52,707 nucleotides of DNA from Gammaproteobacteria bacterium. GTDB lineage: Bacteria; Pseudomonadota; Gammaproteobacteria; Pseudomonadales; Azotimanducaceae. Location of the stretch: NCBI GenBank assembly GCA_027297435.1, contig JAPUIA010000200.1:1-52707 (forward strand), written 5' to 3'. Every line of letters starts with the position of its first letter. Within the stretch, counting starts at the first letter, position 1. Below, piece by piece: positions 34,988 through 44,209 of this stretch. The notes beneath the pieces were generated by a model. It had not been told where the DNA came from. It did not search any database and saw nothing but the letters and a program-made list of their open reading frames with translations. Both the position numbers and the translations under genes were made by a program.

Positions 34988-36277
34988 TTGGCCGAACCGC
35001 ACATCGACCGCGTTGCAGAACCGGTCGTTGACCGATCTCTGTTCGCGTCCCTAAAGGTGCCGGACTACACCTACCTGTGGGTGGGCATGCTCGGTGCTGC
35101 GTTTGCGATGAACATGCAACTCGTGGCGCAAGGCTGGCTCGTCTACGAGATGACGGTCTCGGCCATGAACCTCGCGTGGGTAACCATCGCCTTCATGCTG
35201 CCGCAGGTGGTGTTCTCGCTGGTCGGCGGAGTGCTCGCTGACAGATTGCCGAAAAAGCCGGTCATCATGTGGGCACAGGCATTGAACGGCGTTGTCACGT
35301 TGTTCATGGCGGTCATCGTGATCAACGGCAACGTGACCTTTTGGGATTTCATCTGGGTCGGCTTCCTCAACGGTTCGGTACTCGCACTATCGATTCCGGC
35401 ACGCACCGCCTTCATACCGGAAATCGTCGGCGAGGCGCTCATGTTCAACGCCATGGCGTTCAACACCGCGTCTTGGAACCTCTCGCGCATATTGGGTCCG
35501 GCCTTCGCCGGGTTTCTAATCGCGATGTTCGGGGCTGGGGACACAACCTCCGAGTTCGGCGTCGGGCTCGTGTATTTCGTGCTGTCCGGCCTTTACTTCG
35601 TATCTTCCGTCACGGTGCTACTGATCAAGCACGACGGCAAGCCGACCAAGCGCAAAACCGGCGGGCCGCTAGACGACATCAAGGAAGGCCTGGACTACGT
35701 CATACACTCACCGATCGTCGGCGGATTGATCCTACTGTCCATCGTGCCCTTTCTGTTCGGTCTTTCGATCAACACCTTGTTACCGGCGTTCAACACCGAC
35801 GTGTTGACCGGTGGCCCAGACGACCTCGGTTTGCTGATGACCGGCATGGGTGCAGGCGCCATCATCGGCTCGCTAGCGCTCGCCAAGATGGGCGGTGTCC
35901 GGCACAAAGGTTTTTGGCTGTTCGCGAGCAGCACCGGTTGGGGCTTGGGGCTCGCGTGGTTCGCCAATACCAACGTGGCATTGTGGTCGATGTTTGCCGT
36001 GGCGTTCGTCGGTTTCATTTCTGCCGTCAACATGTCGATGAACCGCAGCCTCGTACAGCTGCAAGTCGCTCAGAACATGCGCGGACGCATCATGAGCATC
36101 GACATGATGTCGCACGGACTCATGCCACTGGGCATCCTGCCGGTCAGCTGGGTCGCCGAACATTACGGGGTGCAGGCAGGTCTGACGGTCAGCGGTGGTT
36201 TGTTGGCGCTGCTCACGTTATTGCTATGGGCAACGTTGCCGAAAGTGCGACGCATCGATAAGGGTTTCGAGACGTAA
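34988..36277 (+). CDS. MFS transporter, EntS-like
   Basis: A 429-residue inner-membrane carrier with about twelve helices. A TTG start is required, because no ATG stands before the first helix. The loop between helices 2 and 3 contains GGVLADRLPKKPVI, the MFS motif A. Helix 5/6 and the central cytosolic loop (KPTKRKTGGPLDDIKEGL) match MFS_3/enterobactin-exporter-like proteins. Export of a small molecule or siderophore is likely but the substrate is open. It converges with the RND gene (17-base gap). Confidence 0.9.
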   Translation: MAEPHIDRVAEPVVDRSLFASLKVPDYTYLWVGMLGAAFAMNMQLVAQGWLVYEMTVSAMNLAWVTIAFMLPQVVFSLVGGVLADRLPKKPVIMWAQALNGVVTLFMAVIVINGNVTFWDFIWVGFLNGSVLALSIPARTAFIPEIVGEALMFNAMAFNTASWNLSRILGPAFAGFLIAMFGAGDTTSEFGVGLVYFVLSGLYFVSSVTVLLIKHDGKPTKRKTGGPLDDIKEGLDYVIHSPIVGGLILLSIVPFLFGLSINTLLPAFNTDVLTGGPDDLGLLMTGMGAGAIIGSLALAKMGGVRHKGFWLFASSTGWGLGLAWFANTNVALWSMFAVAFVGFISAVNMSMNRSLVQLQVAQNMRGRIMSIDMMSHGLMPLGILPVSWVAEHYGVQAGLTVSGGLLALLTLLLWATLPKVRRIDKGFET

Positions 36278-36294
36278 CCCGGCCATCGAATGGG

Positions 36295-38778
36295 TTAGGC
36301 GCGATCCTTAACGAACAGTACGAGCAGACTCGGCAGCAGCGTCAAGTTCGCCAACAGCGCAAGTGCCATTGCCACCGCCGTCAAAAGCCCAAACAGGATC
36401 GTTGGCACGAAATTGGAAAAGCACAGCACCGAGAAGCCAATGATGATCGTCAATCCGGTGAAATAGAGCGCCCGGCCAATGCTGGCGTGGCTCCAAGCAA
36501 TCGCGACGCGCACGTCGCCCCACTTCGCAAGCTCGATGCGGAATCTATGCAGATAGTGGATCGCATTGTCGACACCAATGCCGATGCTTATCGCGGCGAT
36601 GGTGATCGTCATCATATCGAGCGGTATGCCCGCATAGCCCATGAACGCAATCACGGTGGCCGCGGCTAAGATGTTGGGGATGAGACCCAGCAACGCGTAC
36701 AAAAACGACCGCAACAAGATGACAAACATAGCGAAGGCCGCAAGCAGAACGTAGGCCAACGTGTCGACTTGGGACGAGTACAACTGCTGCAGCATGCTGT
36801 TGAACAGAACCAGCATCCCCGAAACGACGACTTGATGCTCATCAAGATTCAGCTCGTTCCTGGTGAACGTCAATATCTCCGACACCAGGGCACCGCGGTC
36901 GAAGTGCGGGCCGCTTTCGATCACCCGAGCCGATAGTCGAACCTCGCCGGTAGCCGGCGACCCGTAAGGGCGTATCAACTCGTTCTTGAGATCCAAAGGC
37001 AACGCACCGAGGACCGCGGCGATCTGTACGTTGTTGAGCGGTTGCCCATCGTTCAACTGCGTGGCCAACTCATCAAGCGAGGCCAGCGATACCACCTTAC
37101 CGACCTCATCGCGCGCCTCGAGATAGCGATGCACCGTCCGTATGCGATCCAATTTGTCACGCGTGTACCAGTAGCGTTCCGGAAAGGCGTCTGCTTCCAC
37201 ATCACCGAATAGGTCATCCTCCTCATCGAACAGATCATCTTCTTCGCCAAGATCCTCGAACGGCTCGAATTTCAACACGACGTCGAACGGCACCGTACCG
37301 CCGAGGTGCTTATCGATGTACGCCATGCCCTGGCTGATATCGGTATCGTCTTGAAAATAGTCGACAAACCGGTTGTCGAGTGACACGCGGCTTATGCCAA
37401 AGATCGCGGCCGCCGACCAAACCAGGGCGATGATCAGGATCGCATTCGATTGCCAGCGTGCCAGGTGGCTCAGCACTCGCGTCACGCCGAGTTCCTTGCC
37501 GAAATCTATGACGGGTTCCGCGCGACCCATCAGCAAGAGCGCGGACGGGAAAAAGGTGAATGTCACGACAAAGGCGATGCCGATACCCAGACACATCATC
37601 CAACCAAAATCTTCCACCGGCACGATGTCGCTGACGGTAAGTGATCCGAAAGCCGCGATCGTCGTCACTGCCGTGTACAGGCAAGGTGCAAACTTGCTCG
37701 TCATGGTGATTTCCACGAGGTCTTCCGAGTCCAACCCGTCGCTGACTTGCAGCAGCTCGCGGTAACGAACGATGAGATGAATCGTCAGCGAGATGGTAGT
37801 GATCGCCAACAGCGAGACGAAGTTGGACGATATGACGGTCGCCGGTTTGTCCAGAAAACCGAGCACGCCCATCGTCAGGATGATCGTCACCCCGGCGGCC
37901 GCTATCGGCAACAGTACCCACCGGACGCTGCCGAAGAACAGGTACAAGATGATCATGATCAGCACCACCACGGTGCCACCAAAGACGATCAGGTCGTTCT
38001 TGACGAACTGAATCATGTCAGCGGCGATCATGGGTACGCCACCGAGGTGCAGCAAACCAAACTCCGAATATTCCGCTCGTACCTGCCGTACCTCGCTGAT
38101 GAGTTGCGCACGATCGCTCAAGAACCGCTGCCGGTCTTCACGGTAACGCGTATCGAGCGACTCGAGTTCATCGGCTTCGGCGGCGTTGAGTTGCACCTGA
38201 TCCTTGAGGGTTGCACGTCGCGCCTTGAGATCGTTCAACTCAGAATCTTCGGCGATATCCAGCCGCATCGCCGTCGTGCGTCCATCGTTTGAGATGAGCA
38301 ACTCTCGAAACAAGGGACTTTGACGCAACTCTTCGACAGCGAGCGCCATGTCGACATCGGGCGAAGTCAGCGTACGAAATCCGTTTGCCAGTTGATCGAG
38401 TGGTATGGGTGGGCTGCTCAACAACGGTGCATCCAACAGCGAAAACACCGACGTCACACCTTCAATCGCAAGCACACGGTCCCGGAGACGCTGCAAATGG
38501 CCCAAGTTGGCGGGCGACAACGAGTCGCCGTCGTGAGGCGCAAATGTCAGCAGCAGGAACGCATCGCCACCAAACGTCTCCGACACCCGCTCATAAGCGG
38601 CCAGATCCGGGTCGCCCTTGACGACGAGGGTTTCCGAAGAGGCATCAAAGCTGAAACGCGTGGCGAAAAAACCACCGAGCGCCAGCAAACCTGCCACCAC
38701 AAAGAGTAGCCACTTCGGGTGGGCCAGCAGCCGCAAATAGCCCTGTTCCACCCAACGCAATCGATTGGTATTGCCCAT
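36295..38778 (-). CDS. RND-superfamily exporter (MMPL/HpnN-like)
   Basis: An 827-residue membrane protein with the RND layout: one N-terminal helix, a large periplasmic loop (about 45-245), five helices with a sterol-sensing-like region, a second loop (about 440-650), and five more helices. It belongs to the hydrophobe/lipid exporters of about 800 residues and lacks AcrB-type docking domains. Conserved charged residues in the membrane are hard to place by eye. A very acidic segment EDLGEEDDLFDEEDDLFGDV near 506-525 in the second loop is odd. No membrane-fusion or outer-membrane partner is adjacent. Confidence 0.88.
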   Translation of the reverse strand: MGNTNRLRWVEQGYLRLLAHPKWLLFVVAGLLALGGFFATRFSFDASSETLVVKGDPDLAAYERVSETFGGDAFLLLTFAPHDGDSLSPANLGHLQRLRDRVLAIEGVTSVFSLLDAPLLSSPPIPLDQLANGFRTLTSPDVDMALAVEELRQSPLFRELLISNDGRTTAMRLDIAEDSELNDLKARRATLKDQVQLNAAEADELESLDTRYREDRQRFLSDRAQLISEVRQVRAEYSEFGLLHLGGVPMIAADMIQFVKNDLIVFGGTVVVLIMIILYLFFGSVRWVLLPIAAAGVTIILTMGVLGFLDKPATVISSNFVSLLAITTISLTIHLIVRYRELLQVSDGLDSEDLVEITMTSKFAPCLYTAVTTIAAFGSLTVSDIVPVEDFGWMMCLGIGIAFVVTFTFFPSALLLMGRAEPVIDFGKELGVTRVLSHLARWQSNAILIIALVWSAAAIFGISRVSLDNRFVDYFQDDTDISQGMAYIDKHLGGTVPFDVVLKFEPFEDLGEEDDLFDEEDDLFGDVEADAFPERYWYTRDKLDRIRTVHRYLEARDEVGKVVSLASLDELATQLNDGQPLNNVQIAAVLGALPLDLKNELIRPYGSPATGEVRLSARVIESGPHFDRGALVSEILTFTRNELNLDEHQVVVSGMLVLFNSMLQQLYSSQVDTLAYVLLAAFAMFVILLRSFLYALLGLIPNILAAATVIAFMGYAGIPLDMMTITIAAISIGIGVDNAIHYLHRFRIELAKWGDVRVAIAWSHASIGRALYFTGLTIIIGFSVLCFSNFVPTILFGLLTAVAMALALLANLTLLPSLLVLFVKDRA

Positions 38779-38939
38779 GCAACTCGAGGTTTTGTTTGTA
38801 AAAGACTAATCGAATCCGCACATCAGCACACTAACCGCGAGCGTTAAACGCGGAATGCGTACGGCTCTAGACCTCAAGGGTCACATCGACCCGCAGGCGG
38901 TACAATGTCACCGTTGCCGAACGACCAGGTAGAGCGGGC

Positions 38940-39173
38940 ATGCGACGACCACCGACGGATCTCGAAATTCTAAAAGAGATCCATCGCTCATACGCAAGCG
39001 AATATGCAAACTACGATCGAACAGAACCCAACGCGAAGCTCCAAGGTTTTCGTACCCATCGACATCGATGCCATCGCTAACCAGTTCGGGTCTGATCCGG
39101 ATTCGATACTCGGATGACTGTTGTTCGATCTCGACCGACACTGCGGATACAAAATGGACGACGATAGCGTCGT
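38940..39173 (+). pseudogene. Decayed small conserved gene: one frameshift and one in-frame stop
   Basis: From ATG 38940 the frame reads MRRPPTDLEILKEIHRSYAS and continues to RTEP. Removing one A from the AA at 39030-39031 joins it to TRSSKVFVPIDIDAIANQF, then GSDPDSILG, a TGA at 39115-39117, and LLFDLDRHCGYKMDDDSVVH in the same frame. The pieces look like consecutive parts of a small hypothetical-protein family with a VPIDI..IA....D.DI.FGRLYYHL..KYGY pattern, which I recall but cannot name. After VVH the sequence loses resemblance. It fills the 466-base gap 38779-39244, which otherwise shows nothing strong. Confidence 0.5.
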
Positions 39174-39244
39174 GCATGATCACGGCCCTGGTCTTAGCCA
39201 TACTCGGGTACTTGCGAGATGCCTACTAAAATCGGAAGTGGTGG

Positions 39245-41017
39245 TTGAGTAAGCCGCCGCCCCTGAAGGCGGCGCCTTTCCGCACGCTTGCGGCCTTGTG
39301 CCTCGTCTGGGTGGGCACCGGTTGCTCCAAGCTGCCAGAGTCCGCCGACCGCGCACCCGACACCGTCTATTTCAACGGCGACATCATCACCATGAACGAC
39401 AGATTGCCGACCGTCGAGGCGGTGGCTGTGACCGACGGAAAGATTTCATGGGTAGGCGATGTCGAGGCAGTTGCGGCCGCTGGAGGAGGCCACACCCGAT
39501 GGGTGGATCTTCAGGGCAACACCTTGATGCCCGGCTTTTTCGATTCGCACAGCCACCTCGCGTTGACCGCCGCCAAGCTGGCCGCGGTGAACACCGACCC
39601 GCCACCCGCTGGACCGGCAGACAGTATCGCAAGCATTCAGCGGTTGCTGCGGGAGCGTCTCTCGAACCAACCACCCGCTCCCGGGGACTGGCTGGTGGGT
39701 TGGGGCTACGACCACGCCATGCTCGCCGAGGGTCGGCATCCAACCCGAACGGACCTCGACGCAGTGAGCGCGGAGGTGCCCATCATGCTGATCCATTTTT
39801 CCAGCCACCAGATCGTCGTCAACAGTGCGGGGCTTGAGCGATCCGGCATCACAGCACAGACACAGGACCCGCAGGGAGGGCGAATCCTTCGCGCGCCGGA
39901 CGGGTTGGAACCCAACGGCATCCTGCAGGAGAACGCCATGTATCCGGTGGCGTTGCCAATTCTCAACGCCTTGATGACCGGTGGCGCCGACACCGCAGCG
40001 GGCGATCCTCCCACCGAGAGCGCGCTGCAGCGGATGGACGACGCCTTGCAGGAGTACGCGTCCCGGGGTTTCACCACGGTGACCGAGATGGGGGCGACGC
40101 AACTCTCGATCAACGTGCTGCGGGAGATGTCGCGACAAAGGCGGCTCACTCTCGACGTCGTCGCGACGGGCATCAGCAAGGCGTTCACCGTCGAACAGAT
40201 CGCGGCGCTGTATTCCGCGGGCTATCGCGATCGGCTGCGAGTGGGCGGCCTGAAAATCGTGCTCGACGGCGGCTCCCCCGGCCGCTCGGCATATCTGTCG
40301 GCACCCTATCACCGGCAACTCTCGAGCGAGCAAGGTTATCGTGGTTTCCCCCAGTTCGAGGACGCATCGGAATTGAACGATTTGGTCGCCTCGAGCTACC
40401 GCGCGCATGTCCCCGTATACATCCACGCACTGGGCGATGCCGCCGTCGAGCAAGCAACCGCGACAATCGAGCACGCTCACGCCGCAGCGCCCGGCGAGGA
40501 TCGCCGCACCCAACTGATCCACGTGCAGCAAGCGCGCGAGGAGCAGTTGGACAAAATCGCCGAAATCGGCGCCACGATCACCTTCCAGGTCGCGCACAAC
40601 TACTACTTTGGCGACTTCCATGAGAAGTTCATCTACGGGCCTCGGCGTACCGCGCGGCTCAACCCCGCAAGGTCAGCGCTGGACCGTGGCATCTCGGTTT
40701 CCATTCATCACGACTCTCCCGTTCATCCGGTTGACCAGATGATGCTGATCTGGGCCACAGTCAATCGCGTCACGCGAAGCGGCCGGGTGATAGGTCACGA
40801 ACAACGCATCGACGTCATGGATGCCTTGAAGGCCAGCACGATCAACGCCGCGTTTCAGTTTTTCGAGGATGACGTGAAAGGCTCGATAGAGCCGGGAAAA
40901 TCTGCGGACCTCGTGGTGCTTTCTTCGAACCCGCTGAAGGTCGACCCGCTCGCCATCAAAGACATTCAGATCATCGAAACAATCAAGGATGGCGCGTCCA
41001 TCTATCGCAAGCAGTGA
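39245..41017 (+). CDS. Lipoprotein amidohydrolase, YtcJ-like
   Basis: A 590-residue metal-dependent hydrolase of the amidohydrolase_3 family. The TTG start follows a GA-rich stretch. The signal LAALCLVWVGTGC has a lipobox-like VGTGC (Cys27), so the enzyme is probably membrane-anchored in the periplasm. The metal-binding HxH is in FDSHSHLALTA, further His lie in YIHALGDAA and SIHHDSPVHP, and the C-terminal KSADLVVLSSNPL is typical. Substrate unknown. A cupin gene starts 16 bases downstream or overlaps it, depending on start choice. Confidence 0.9.
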   Translation: MSKPPPLKAAPFRTLAALCLVWVGTGCSKLPESADRAPDTVYFNGDIITMNDRLPTVEAVAVTDGKISWVGDVEAVAAAGGGHTRWVDLQGNTLMPGFFDSHSHLALTAAKLAAVNTDPPPAGPADSIASIQRLLRERLSNQPPAPGDWLVGWGYDHAMLAEGRHPTRTDLDAVSAEVPIMLIHFSSHQIVVNSAGLERSGITAQTQDPQGGRILRAPDGLEPNGILQENAMYPVALPILNALMTGGADTAAGDPPTESALQRMDDALQEYASRGFTTVTEMGATQLSINVLREMSRQRRLTLDVVATGISKAFTVEQIAALYSAGYRDRLRVGGLKIVLDGGSPGRSAYLSAPYHRQLSSEQGYRGFPQFEDASELNDLVASSYRAHVPVYIHALGDAAVEQATATIEHAHAAAPGEDRRTQLIHVQQAREEQLDKIAEIGATITFQVAHNYYFGDFHEKFIYGPRRTARLNPARSALDRGISVSIHHDSPVHPVDQMMLIWATVNRVTRSGRVIGHEQRIDVMDALKASTINAAFQFFEDDVKGSIEPGKSADLVVLSSNPLKVDPLAIKDIQIIETIKDGASIYRKQ

Positions 41018-41033
41018 CAATAGGGTTCAACGC

Positions 41034-41357
41034 GTGATCGAATCGATTAAGAGAAGCGGTTGGGATCCCATTCCTCGCGACGGTGTAGTGGGCGTGACCG
41101 GCAATGTGCTACTGATACGCGAAGGCTTGCTGATCGCACACCTCAAGTTTGAAGAGCACGCGACGATCGACGAACATTCCGCGCCCTATGAGATCGACGT
41201 CATCTGCTTGGCAGGCAGGGGCCATATGTCAATCGGTAACCAGCGTTTCGAGTTCAAGCAGGACGAGCGGGCGGTGTGGCCGCGGGGCATCGACCATCGA
41301 CTGTGGACCGAAGATACGACGATGGAAACCTTGATGGTGGAGAGGTACGAAAGCTAA
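41034..41357 (+). CDS. Small cupin-domain protein
   Basis: About 107 residues with a single cupin barrel. HATIDEHSAPYEIDVICLAGRG carries the first-motif His residues and Glu/Asp, and PRGIDHRLWTEDT the second-motif His. A GTG at 41034 with AGGG upstream is chosen; an ATG at 40989 inside the amidohydrolase gene is the alternative (122 residues). It may bind metal; the activity is unknown. It is likely co-transcribed with the amidohydrolase. Its 3' end overlaps glpV by four bases tail to tail. Confidence 0.75.
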   Translation: MIESIKRSGWDPIPRDGVVGVTGNVLLIREGLLIAHLKFEEHATIDEHSAPYEIDVICLAGRGHMSIGNQRFEFKQDERAVWPRGIDHRLWTEDTTMETLMVERYES

Positions 41358-43102
41358 CTCGCCCTACCTTCTCGCCAGGCAGCGATAAGTTGATCATAGG
41401 GCACGGTCTTGCCTGGCGGTTTCTCATCGGCGAGTTGCGCCTTCGGCGAGCCGGGTCTGGCGAGCCACTCCTCAGGGTCGATTTCCGGGTTGAGCTTTGG
41501 CCCGCACTCACCCTGAATGCCGATCCGCTGCAGACGACTCATCACCGCATCGGTTTGCTCAGCCAATGCGTCCATGGCGGCTTGCGGGGTCACCTCACCA
41601 CTGACCGCATTGGCAACGTTTGGCCACCAAAGTTGAGCGAGCTTCGGGTAGTCGGGCACATTGGTACCGGTAGGGGTCCAAGCGACGCGCGCCGGACTGC
41701 GATAGAACTCGACTAAGCCCCCTAGCCGCGGCGCGGCTTCCGTCATGGCGGCCGAGCGCAAGTCCGAGTCGCGAATGGGTGTCAGCCCCACGAGCGTTTT
41801 CTTTAACGAGACCGTCTTTGCCACAACGAATTGAGCATACAGCCAGGCCGCCTTGCGACGCTCGAGCGGCGTGCTCTTGAGCAGCGTCCAAGAACCCGCG
41901 TCCTGATAGCCGAGCTTCATCCCCTCGCTCCAATAGGGCCCGTGGGGTGAAGGTGCCATGCGCCATTTGGGCGTCCCGTCGGCATTGACCACTTCGAGTC
42001 CTGGTTCGATCATATTGGCAGTGAAGGTCGTGTACCAAAAAATCTGCTGGGCAATGTGGCCTTGGGCCGGCACCGGGCCCGCTTCGGAGAAGGTCATGCC
42101 TTGCGCCTCCGGCGGCGCATAGCGTTTCAGCCATTCAATGTACTTACGCAACGCATACACGGCCGCAGGGCCATTGGCTGCACCACCGCGGCTGGTCGAG
42201 GCGCCGACCGGTCGGCAACCCTCGACCCGAATGCCCCACTCGTCGACCGGTATGCCGTTGGGAATGCCCGCATCGCCGGCCCCCGCCATCGACAACCACG
42301 CATCCGTGAAACGCCAGCCAAGGGAAGGGTCTTTCTTACCGTAGTCCATGTGGCCGTAGACCCTTTCGCCATCGAGGGTTTCGACACTCTCGCTGAAGAA
42401 CTGCGCGATGTCCTCGTAGGCGGACCAATTCACCGGTACGCCTAACTCGTAGCCGTATTCTTCGCGAAACCGAGCGCGCAGGTCTTCACGCTGAAACCAG
42501 TCGTAACGAAACCAATAGAGGTTGGCGAATTGCTGATCCGGCAGTTGATACAGCTTGCCGTCCGGTCCCGTGGTGAAGCTCTTGCCGATGAAATCGTCGA
42601 TGTCGAGCGTCGGCAAGGTCACCGCAGCGCCTTCACCCGCCATGAAATCCGACAGCGGCACGACGTATCCGTAGCGAGAATGGGTACCGATCAGATCAGA
42701 GTCGTTGACGTAGGCATCGTACACATTCCGCCCGGACTGCATCTGGGTTTGCAGCTTCTCGATAACGTCGCCTTCTTGAATCAAGTCGTGGGTGACGTGA
42801 ATGCCCGTGATGTCTTCGAAAGCGCTAGCGAGCACAACGGACTCGTACTCGTGGGTGGTTAGGGTCTCGGATACGACGCTGATACGCATGCCGCGAAACG
42901 GTGCGGCCGCTTCGGTAAACCAGGCAAGTTCATCGAGCTGTTCGGCACGCGACAGCGTCGACGGTTGAAACTCCTCGTCTACCCAACGCGCCGCGTTCGC
43001 GCCGTAGTCGGTACCCGCATCCGACGCCTCTTGATCGTTAGAACAAGCCCCTACGAGCAAGACACCAAAAACCAGTACATAGAGGGACGCGAACCGAAAC
43101 AT
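41354..43102 (-). CDS. glpV: Glycerol-type ABC transporter substrate-binding lipoprotein
   Basis: A 582-residue extracellular solute-binding protein, longer than most sugar-binding proteins and the size of rhizobial GlpV. The signal peptide ends at the lipobox VGAC (Cys20), so it is lipid-anchored. VPLSDFMAGEG, YGHMDYGKKDPSLGWRFTD and the C-terminal DEKPPGKTVPYDQLIAAW are typical of this glycerol/polyol group. It is the last gene of a six-gene minus-strand operon with the exact glpS-T-P-Q-U-V order. Glycerol is the expected ligand by family; related polyols cannot be excluded. Confidence 0.9.
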   Translation of the reverse strand: MFRFASLYVLVFGVLLVGACSNDQEASDAGTDYGANAARWVDEEFQPSTLSRAEQLDELAWFTEAAAPFRGMRISVVSETLTTHEYESVVLASAFEDITGIHVTHDLIQEGDVIEKLQTQMQSGRNVYDAYVNDSDLIGTHSRYGYVVPLSDFMAGEGAAVTLPTLDIDDFIGKSFTTGPDGKLYQLPDQQFANLYWFRYDWFQREDLRARFREEYGYELGVPVNWSAYEDIAQFFSESVETLDGERVYGHMDYGKKDPSLGWRFTDAWLSMAGAGDAGIPNGIPVDEWGIRVEGCRPVGASTSRGGAANGPAAVYALRKYIEWLKRYAPPEAQGMTFSEAGPVPAQGHIAQQIFWYTTFTANMIEPGLEVVNADGTPKWRMAPSPHGPYWSEGMKLGYQDAGSWTLLKSTPLERRKAAWLYAQFVVAKTVSLKKTLVGLTPIRDSDLRSAAMTEAAPRLGGLVEFYRSPARVAWTPTGTNVPDYPKLAQLWWPNVANAVSGEVTPQAAMDALAEQTDAVMSRLQRIGIQGECGPKLNPEIDPEEWLARPGSPKAQLADEKPPGKTVPYDQLIAAWREGRAS

Positions 43103-43118
43103 GACCGTAGTATAGGAA

Positions 43119-43391
43119 CTAACCCCTACTCATCACCAGCAAAGCGTAGACAAGGCTCAAGACGCTGGCGACCAAGACGTGGACATCGGTTACGGCTAGC
43201 CACAGGATGTGGATGAACGCGCTGCCGAGCAGGCTGATGAAAAAGCGGTCACCGCGGGTGGTGACCAGCGGCAACCAGCCCTTGCGCGGTACCGTTGGCC
43301 AGCGCAGCTCGACCAGGGTCATCGTGATGAGTGCGGCGAAAATGCTGCAGAAAAACGCTGCGGTAGGCCATGTCCACGCCATCCAACTCAT
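43119..43391 (-). CDS. glpU: Small DUF2160 membrane protein of the glycerol transporter
   Basis: A 90-residue protein with three hydrophobic helices and a basic loop (ELRWPTVPRKGWLPLVTTRG). The DUF2160 family is found in glycerol ABC operons between the second permease and the binding protein, as here; its role is not known. The start overlaps the glpQ stop (TAATG) at 43391, which rules out the longer in-frame start upstream, where the sequence is only glpQ in another frame. It is 16 bases ahead of glpV. Confidence 0.87.
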   Translation of the reverse strand: MSWMAWTWPTAAFFCSIFAALITMTLVELRWPTVPRKGWLPLVTTRGDRFFISLLGSAFIHILWLAVTDVHVLVASVLSLVYALLVMSRG

Positions 43392-44209
43392 TACACGCGT
43401 CCCATGGCGAAACCACGCACCAAGTGCCGCCGCACAAACCATACGACCGCCAGTCCGGGCACGATGGTCAGTACGCCGGCCGCTGCCAACACACCCCAAT
43501 CGAGCCCGGATGCACTTACCGTGCGGGTCATCACGACGACGATCGGTTTGGCCTCGCTCGCCGTCAGGGTGCGAGCGATCAACAGCTCCACCCAACTGAA
43601 CATGAAGCAGAAAAACACGGTGACGCCAATGCCGCCCCGAATCACCGGGATGAAGAGCCGAAAAAAGAAGTAGCCGAACGAATGACCGTCGACTTGTGCC
43701 ATCTCGTCGAGCTCACGCGGCACAGACGACATGAAACCCTCGAGAATCCAGACTGCAAGCGGCACCGTGAACAAGCAGTGCGCCACCGCTACAGCGATGG
43801 ACGTGTCGAAAAGACCGACGGCCGAGTACAGCTGAAAGAAAGGCAACAGGAATACCGCCGGTGGCGCCATGCGATTGGTTAGCAACCAGAAGAACAGTTG
43901 ACGATCACCCAGAAACCGATAACGCGAAAACGCATACGCTGCCGGCAGCGCGACCGCCACCGACAAGATCGTGTTGATGGTCACGTACGTCAACGAATTG
44001 CCGAACGCTTGGTACCAAACTGGATTCGTGAAGATCTCGGCGAAGTTGGCGAGTGTCGGATTGCCGGGCACCACTTCGAACTTGCCGACGATGTCTTGGT
44101 TGGTCTTGAGCGCCATGCCCACCAGCCAATACAACGGTAATAGCAGGTACACACAGTAGACGTACAGACTCCAATGCGCCTTGCGCCTGTCGTCGACGGG
44201 ATCAACCAT
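43391..44209 (-). CDS. glpQ: Glycerol-type ABC transporter permease, second subunit
   Basis: A 272-residue permease of the MalG type with six helices. The EAA loop, which docks on the ATPase, is ELDEMAQVDGHSFGYFFFRL. Start ATG 44209 overlaps the glpP stop by eight bases, and its stop overlaps glpU. It forms the membrane channel with GlpP. Confidence 0.93.
   Translation of the reverse strand: MVDPVDDRRKAHWSLYVYCVYLLLPLYWLVGMALKTNQDIVGKFEVVPGNPTLANFAEIFTNPVWYQAFGNSLTYVTINTILSVAVALPAAYAFSRYRFLGDRQLFFWLLTNRMAPPAVFLLPFFQLYSAVGLFDTSIAVAVAHCLFTVPLAVWILEGFMSSVPRELDEMAQVDGHSFGYFFFRLFIPVIRGGIGVTVFFCFMFSWVELLIARTLTASEAKPIVVVMTRTVSASGLDWGVLAAAGVLTIVPGLAVVWFVRRHLVRGFAMGRV

Noticed and set aside
38908-39201. 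Minus-strand frame of 97 codons in the RND-amidohydrolase gap.
   Set aside because: No ribosome-binding site, no recognisable family, and the plus strand of the same DNA gives a far more protein-like reading (decayed gene), so this is probably its antisense shadow.
39446-40621. Minus-strand frame of 391 codons inside the amidohydrolase gene.
   Set aside because: The plus strand holds a complete enzyme with metal-binding motifs; the antisense product has no domain and no ribosome-binding site.
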